Shown here piece by piece: positions 6,974 to 12,807 of a stretch of 12,807 nucleotides of DNA. The position numbers and the translations under genes are program-made. Source of the stretch: Bacteriovoracaceae bacterium (GTDB lineage Bacteria > Bdellovibrionota > UBA1018); contig CANFHS010000050.1 in NCBI GenBank assembly GCA_947446835.1, positions 1-12,807 on the forward strand, given 5' to 3'. How positions within the stretch are numbered: the first letter of the stretch is position 1; each line of letters starts with the position of its first letter. The notes below the pieces were generated by a model. The model was given only the letters and a program-made list of their open reading frames with translations. It had not been told where the DNA came from and did no database searches.

Positions 6974-6990
6974 CGCTCAGCCGCGCTTTT
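6969..6990. terminator. Possible short shared terminator between convergent genes
   Basis: GCTGA-CGC-TCAGC forms a 5-bp stem with a 3-base loop that includes both stop codons (TGA of the radical SAM gene, TCA for the orphan on the other strand). On the + strand it is followed by GCTTTT. The stem is short and the T-run only four long, so this is a weak candidate. Confidence 0.25.
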
Positions 6991-7285
6991 CGGTCTTCTT
7001 GCGCGCGGACTTGGAGTCGCTCTCGTCGTCCTCATGGGCACGGTGGCGCTTCAGCTTCACGCCTTCCTTGAGGATCTGCTGGCGCTTGGCGTGCGCGTTC
7101 TGGGCCCTGGATTCGGCCAGCATCTCTTCGATGGCCCGGAGCTCGTCCTCGTACTCCCACTTGGTGAGCAGCATCACCGCGATGTCCTCATGGGTTTCGG
7201 GCTGTTTCATGCTCTCGTGAACCTTGAGCTTGTGCCGGAGACCGAGGGAGCGCTGGATCAGGTCCAGCTTGGTGACTTTGTCCAT
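6977..7285 (-). CDS. Hypothetical small charged protein
   Basis: 102 aa, not recognised. It opens with MDKVTKLDLIQRSLGLRHKL, has a probable amphipathic helical middle (about 30-75, acidic first, with WEYEDELRAIEEMLAE), and ends in a basic, low-complexity tail with acidic patch DDESDSKS and then ARKKTEKRG. The lysine/arginine-rich tail could touch nucleic acid or ribosomes, which is speculation. ATG at 7285 is preferred; the frame is open 28 codons further, but that would run to the start codon of the divergent secreted protein. No clear Shine-Dalgarno. Third-position GC bias fits a real gene. Confidence 0.65.
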   Translation of the reverse strand: MDKVTKLDLIQRSLGLRHKLKVHESMKQPETHEDIAVMLLTKWEYEDELRAIEEMLAESRAQNAHAKRQQILKEGVKLKRHRAHEDDESDSKSARKKTEKRG

Positions 7286-7367
7286 GGTTACCAGTCTAGG
7301 CAAGCCTGACGGGCCTGTCCAGAGGGGGCTGGCTTGCCGGTGGGTTCCGGGGTATCCACGCCTCCCC
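7286..7367. promoter_or_regulatory. Divergent intergenic region with 8-bp inverted repeat
   Basis: 82 bp between the orphan gene and the secreted protein gene. GGCAAGCC (7299-7306) and GGCTTGCC (7331-7338) are perfect inverted copies 24 bases apart. They could be two half-sites of an operator or the stem of an RNA hairpin in the leader of either gene. No consensus promoter was found. Confidence 0.4.
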
Positions 7368-9038
7368 ATGCTTTTTTACACCCTTCTGCTTGCACTGGTT
7401 CCTTCGGCACTGGCCCTGGAGCCCCACATCCAGTGCATTGACCAGATGACCCACCACGAGCTGGCGCGGGCCCGTCAGGAATCCATCCTGCAGCGCCTGG
7501 ATGCCGAAGTGGAGCGGTTCATGGGCGCCGGTGGGCACCTGCCGGACCAGGCCTTCTTGACGGTGATGGAGCTCCGGAGCCACCTGGAGGAGTTCGGCCA
7601 GATCACCCATTCCAAGCCTCCCATCGACCAGGCCGCGCTGGGCGCGCTGTCGGCCAGGATCAAGGCATCCGAGAAGAAGCTGCGCCAGCAGGTGGGCGAG
7701 GAACGGGCTTCCATCCTGATTTCACTGGGAAAGCGCATCGAGGTGGCCCGCGAATTTTCGGCGCTGGCCGATGAGTTCGACGCCATCCTGGGCCACAAGG
7801 CGCAAGCGTCCAAGGCAGAGCAGGAGCGGGCCACCGGGCTGGCCCGGAGCCTCCTCCTGGCGGCGGAAGAGCTCTTCGTGAGCGAGGGCGTGAACTTCCA
7901 GAAGATCCGCACCCGTGCCGGCCATGAGGCCCTGGAAGTCCTGCCCCATCACGGACCTGACGCTGCCCACGCGGCACGCCTCAACCAGGTGGCCACCGGG
8001 GTCAAGGCCCGGTTCGGGGAGCCCCTGGTGTTCTGTCCCGAGGAGCTTTACCAGGTCGGGGCCCGGGCGTTTCATTCCACCTCCGAGAAGCGGATCTCGC
8101 TGGCGGTCGAGACCCTGCGCCGATTGGCGCTGGATCCGGCTGGCGCGCACGAGGTCAATCACGCCTACCATTTCTGGCTCAAGGAGCACGGACGCCCGTG
8201 CGTGTTCGACTACGAGCTGCAGGCATTGGCCGCCGGAAAGCTGCTCTCCGAGCAGGCCACGGGTTACCACCTGTACATGCACGGCAGCGAGCTTCCGGCG
8301 TTCTCGCTGAACCTGGCGTTCTACGCCAGCGAGCTGCGGAGCGCGGCCAGCCAGGGCAAGCACACCGAGGCCTTTCGTGCCGCGCGCGAAATCGAGCACA
8401 TCAGCCGCCTTTCGACCACCCTGCTGGAACAGAGTGTCCGCCTCGTGGCCGGGGCCCGCGAACGCCTCCTGGCGCAGAAGGCTTCGACCGGTGCGCGCAT
8501 CCTCGAGGCGGTGTCCTGGAAAACCGAAGGGAAGTGGACTCCGACTTTGCCCACCGACGTGGCCCGCAGGCTGGACGTCGAGGTGACGCTGGTCGAGGGC
8601 ATCCAGGTGCGGTTTTCGACGGTGGAGGTCGAGATCCTCCAGCTGGCGGACCAGTACACGGCCGTGAGCAGCCGCTGGGCCAATGGGGACACCGACGCAC
8701 GCGGTGAATCCCTCAAGCTGCGGGGCCAGCTGCTGACGGCCCTGGGAAACCATCTGGACCAGAAGGTGGCCCGGCTGCGCGCCCTGGAACCGCGCTACCG
8801 CGAGCTCAGTGAAGGAGCGCTGCGGCTGCAGGACCAGGTCACCTTCGAGCGCGCGGTCAGCCCCGCGGTCGCCGATGAGGTCATCCGGAAAGTGGCCGCA
8901 ATCCGCGAACACGTCCTGGATGCCGAAGCTCCGCCCGTGGGCAAGCCCGCACCCAAGCCTTCGCCCGAGCCCGACAGCAAGACGGGAATGGCTCGGGCGC
9001 TGGACCGTTTCTGGAGAGGGCTGATCCGGGGCCGGTGA
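7368..9038 (+). CDS. Secreted helical protein with HExxH motif, putative zinc metallopeptidase
   Basis: 556 aa, family not recognised. Residues 1-16 form a short hydrophobic signal peptide (LLLALVPSALA) with a likely cut after Ala16; its n-region lacks the usual basic residue. Most of the rest is helical and charged, with coiled-coil-like stretches at about 85-170 and 440-515, and the end (521-540) is proline/lysine rich. The region 255-300 holds AHEVNHAYHFW, an HExxH zinc motif (His261, Glu262, His265), followed by FDYELQAL with Glu283, 17 residues later. This spacing resembles gluzincins, where a glutamate is the third zinc ligand. Cys223 and Cys278 flank the motif and might form a disulfide. 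Start ATG 7368 is chosen because it opens the signal peptide; upstream codons are proline/arginine-rich and unlike it. It ends 4 bp from the convergent acnA. Being a gene is well supported; protease activity is inference. Confidence 0.8.
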   Translation: MLFYTLLLALVPSALALEPHIQCIDQMTHHELARARQESILQRLDAEVERFMGAGGHLPDQAFLTVMELRSHLEEFGQITHSKPPIDQAALGALSARIKASEKKLRQQVGEERASILISLGKRIEVAREFSALADEFDAILGHKAQASKAEQERATGLARSLLLAAEELFVSEGVNFQKIRTRAGHEALEVLPHHGPDAAHAARLNQVATGVKARFGEPLVFCPEELYQVGARAFHSTSEKRISLAVETLRRLALDPAGAHEVNHAYHFWLKEHGRPCVFDYELQALAAGKLLSEQATGYHLYMHGSELPAFSLNLAFYASELRSAASQGKHTEAFRAAREIEHISRLSTTLLEQSVRLVAGARERLLAQKASTGARILEAVSWKTEGKWTPTLPTDVARRLDVEVTLVEGIQVRFSTVEVEILQLADQYTAVSSRWANGDTDARGESLKLRGQLLTALGNHLDQKVARLRALEPRYRELSEGALRLQDQVTFERAVSPAVADEVIRKVAAIREHVLDAEAPPVGKPAPKPSPEPDSKTGMARALDRFWRGLIRGR

Positions 9039-9042
9039 GGCC

Positions 9043-9047
<5 letters not shown>
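9020..9047. terminator. Bulged hairpin over the stops of two convergent genes
   Basis: GCTGA (9020-9024) pairs with TCAGC (9043-9047) and GGCC (9030-9033) with GGCC (9039-9042), leaving a 5-base bulge and a 5-base loop. Both stop codons lie in it, and TGAGGCCTCA (9036-9045) is a perfect palindrome. There is no T-run, so action as a bidirectional terminator is only possible, not shown. Confidence 0.3.
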
Positions 9048-11844
<2,797 letters not shown>

Positions 11845-11860
11845 GGGGTTTATCTACCCC
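11845..11860 (-). promoter_or_regulatory. Inverted repeat abutting the acnA start codon
   Basis: Read on the minus strand, GGGGT-AGATAA-ACCCC is a perfect 5-bp inverted repeat with a 6-base loop ending at the base before the ATG. No better Shine-Dalgarno exists, so the left arm may be the ribosome site, hidden in the hairpin. It might control translation or be a protein site. Confidence 0.4.
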
Positions 11861-11868
11861 AAGGTGCC

Positions 11869-12807
11869 CTAGGCCGGAAGAGTGAAGCGCCCAACATTTC
11901 GGCGAGAAACGATTCCCCGCAGGACTGACCTGAAAATCAGGATTCCCAGGCTTCCCAGCAGGACGATCCGGAAAAGGAGCCAGGCTGTTTTTTTGTGCAG
12001 TGCGCCAGTTGCGCGGAGTGGATCCGGGATCTGCGCCTCGATGAGGCGAGCCGAGATCCGGGCCACTTCGGGGCCGTCCTGCTCCGCCAGCGCTTGCAGC
12101 GCCTGGTCCAGGGTCCGGCCTGGGGCCTCGGGCAGCGTCTGGGTCGGGATTCCCAGATCGCGACTCCAGCTTTCCAGCAGGGCGGGCACGTTGACTCCTG
12201 GGGCCGTCACGATGACGTCGGGCGGAAACGAGTCGGGCAGGGTTTCGGAAGGGACGAGCTGCAGCCCGTGGGCGGTGCGTACCAGCGAGCGTTCCGGGGC
12301 CACCGTGTAGGCGCGTGCCAAAAGGCTGCGCGGGAAGGTCTCGATCCAGGCGCCCAGGCCCAGCTCCGAAATTCCCGGACTGAGCAGGATTCCCGCGTAG
12401 CGGCGGCCCCAGTCGAAGCCCGCGTTCAGCAGAAGCCGCGCGAAGTCGCTGCCCCGGGGGGCCTCGGTGCCCCGCGGAGCGCCCAGGTCGGCACTCCAGC
12501 TCCAGTCCAGTTCGCGTGCGATGGCCTGGGCCCGGGGCGTGCCCGCGCGGGCGGCCACCGTGGCCAGGGCCGCGTCGATCGCGCCTGCGCCGCCGGCCGA
12601 GGTCACCCTGGCTCCGTCGACCACCACGCGCCGGTCCTCGACAAAGCGCACGTGGCCCTGGGCCTGCTGCGCCAACTTGTGGATGGACACGATGTGGCCC
12701 GTGGCCTGGTGGCCTTCCAGCAGCCCCGCCAGAGCGGCCAACCGGGATCCTTCACCCGGAGCCAGCACGAGCTGGGCCTGGGGGCCGCGTTGCTTCACGG
12801 CTTCGAC
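11869..12807 (-). CDS. DJ-1/PfpI-like protein with C-terminal membrane anchor (N-terminus outside window)
   Basis: 312 residues are visible and the frame is open to the window edge, so the start is missing; a GTG at 12798 is probably internal. The first part is the C-terminal half of a DJ-1/PfpI (class I glutamine amidotransferase-like) domain: LAALAGLLEGHQATGH, then RRVVVDGARVTSAGGAGAID and AARAGTPRAQAIAREL. Where family members carry the nucleophilic cysteine (C-x-G before the AGLL helix), this protein reads APGEGS, so the cysteine appears to be glycine. The second part, YAGILLSPGISELGLGAW to DVIVTAPGVN (visible residues about 137-206), looks like the start of a second, incomplete DJ-1-type domain. 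A single hydrophobic helix (about 276-293, WLLFRIVLLGSLGILIF) followed by arginines probably anchors it. Catalysis seems unlikely; a ligand-binding or scaffolding role is possible. It lies 24 bp upstream of acnA. Confidence 0.75.
   Translation of the reverse strand, partial: VEAVKQRGPQAQLVLAPGEGSRLAALAGLLEGHQATGHIVSIHKLAQQAQGHVRFVEDRRVVVDGARVTSAGGAGAIDAALATVAARAGTPRAQAIARELDWSWSADLGAPRGTEAPRGSDFARLLLNAGFDWGRRYAGILLSPGISELGLGAWIETFPRSLLARAYTVAPERSLVRTAHGLQLVPSETLPDSFPPDVIVTAPGVNVPALLESWSRDLGIPTQTLPEAPGRTLDQALQALAEQDGPEVARISARLIEAQIPDPLRATGALHKKTAWLLFRIVLLGSLGILIFRSVLRGIVSRRNVGRFTLPA

Noticed and set aside
7224..7367. 48-residue N-terminal extension of the secreted protein
   Set aside because: It would overlap the divergent orphan gene and bury the signal peptide.
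7722..8912. 396-codon minus-strand frame opposite the secreted protein
   Set aside because: The + strand frame has a signal peptide, a fuller span and balanced composition; the minus frame shows no domain or start signal.

Overview
The window is a compact, GC-rich piece of bacterial chromosome. It has no mobile elements, CRISPR arrays or RNA genes that I can recognise, and no gap between genes longer than about 130 bp. Bacterial character comes from a lipoprotein-type FKBP, UppP/BacA, an AcnA-type aconitase, a LOG-family hydrolase and a cobalamin-binding radical SAM protein. Two features are archaeal-like: a DNA topoisomerase VI B/A pair and a 71-residue histone-fold protein. Small histones of this kind are known from Bdellovibrio and relatives, so a high-GC lineage of the Bdellovibrionota/Myxococcota (old Deltaproteobacteria) sort, or a related uncultured phylum, is my best guess. 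The phylum is not fixed by the sequence alone.

Layout. Left edge: the 3' part of top6B, then top6A, both + strand (2-2106). Converging on them is a minus-strand set read as FKBP lipoprotein, histone, truncated hemoglobin (3236 down to 2127), with gaps of 31 and 8 bp, probably one operon. From there single genes alternate in direction: uppP (+), LOG (-), B12/radical SAM (+), a 102-aa charged orphan (-), and a secreted 556-aa protein with a hidden HExxH...E motif (+). The right end is a minus-strand pair: a DJ-1/PfpI-like membrane-anchored protein that runs off the window, followed 24 bp later by acnA.

How they fit together. Topoisomerase VI and the histone both act on DNA topology and compaction, and they lie tail-to-tail. 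This is the most interesting part of the window. The hemoglobin and the secreted FKBP in the histone operon hint at stress or envelope linkage, which is inference only. UppP (undecaprenyl phosphate recycling) and AcnA (TCA cycle) are housekeeping. The radical SAM protein, the charged orphan, the putative metalloprotease and the degenerate DJ-1 protein have no assigned role.

Four convergent gene pairs end within 3-22 bp of each other, leaving no room for ordinary separate terminators. The divergent regions (3237-3344, 4915-5044, 7286-7367) must hold the promoters, but none shows a clear consensus box.
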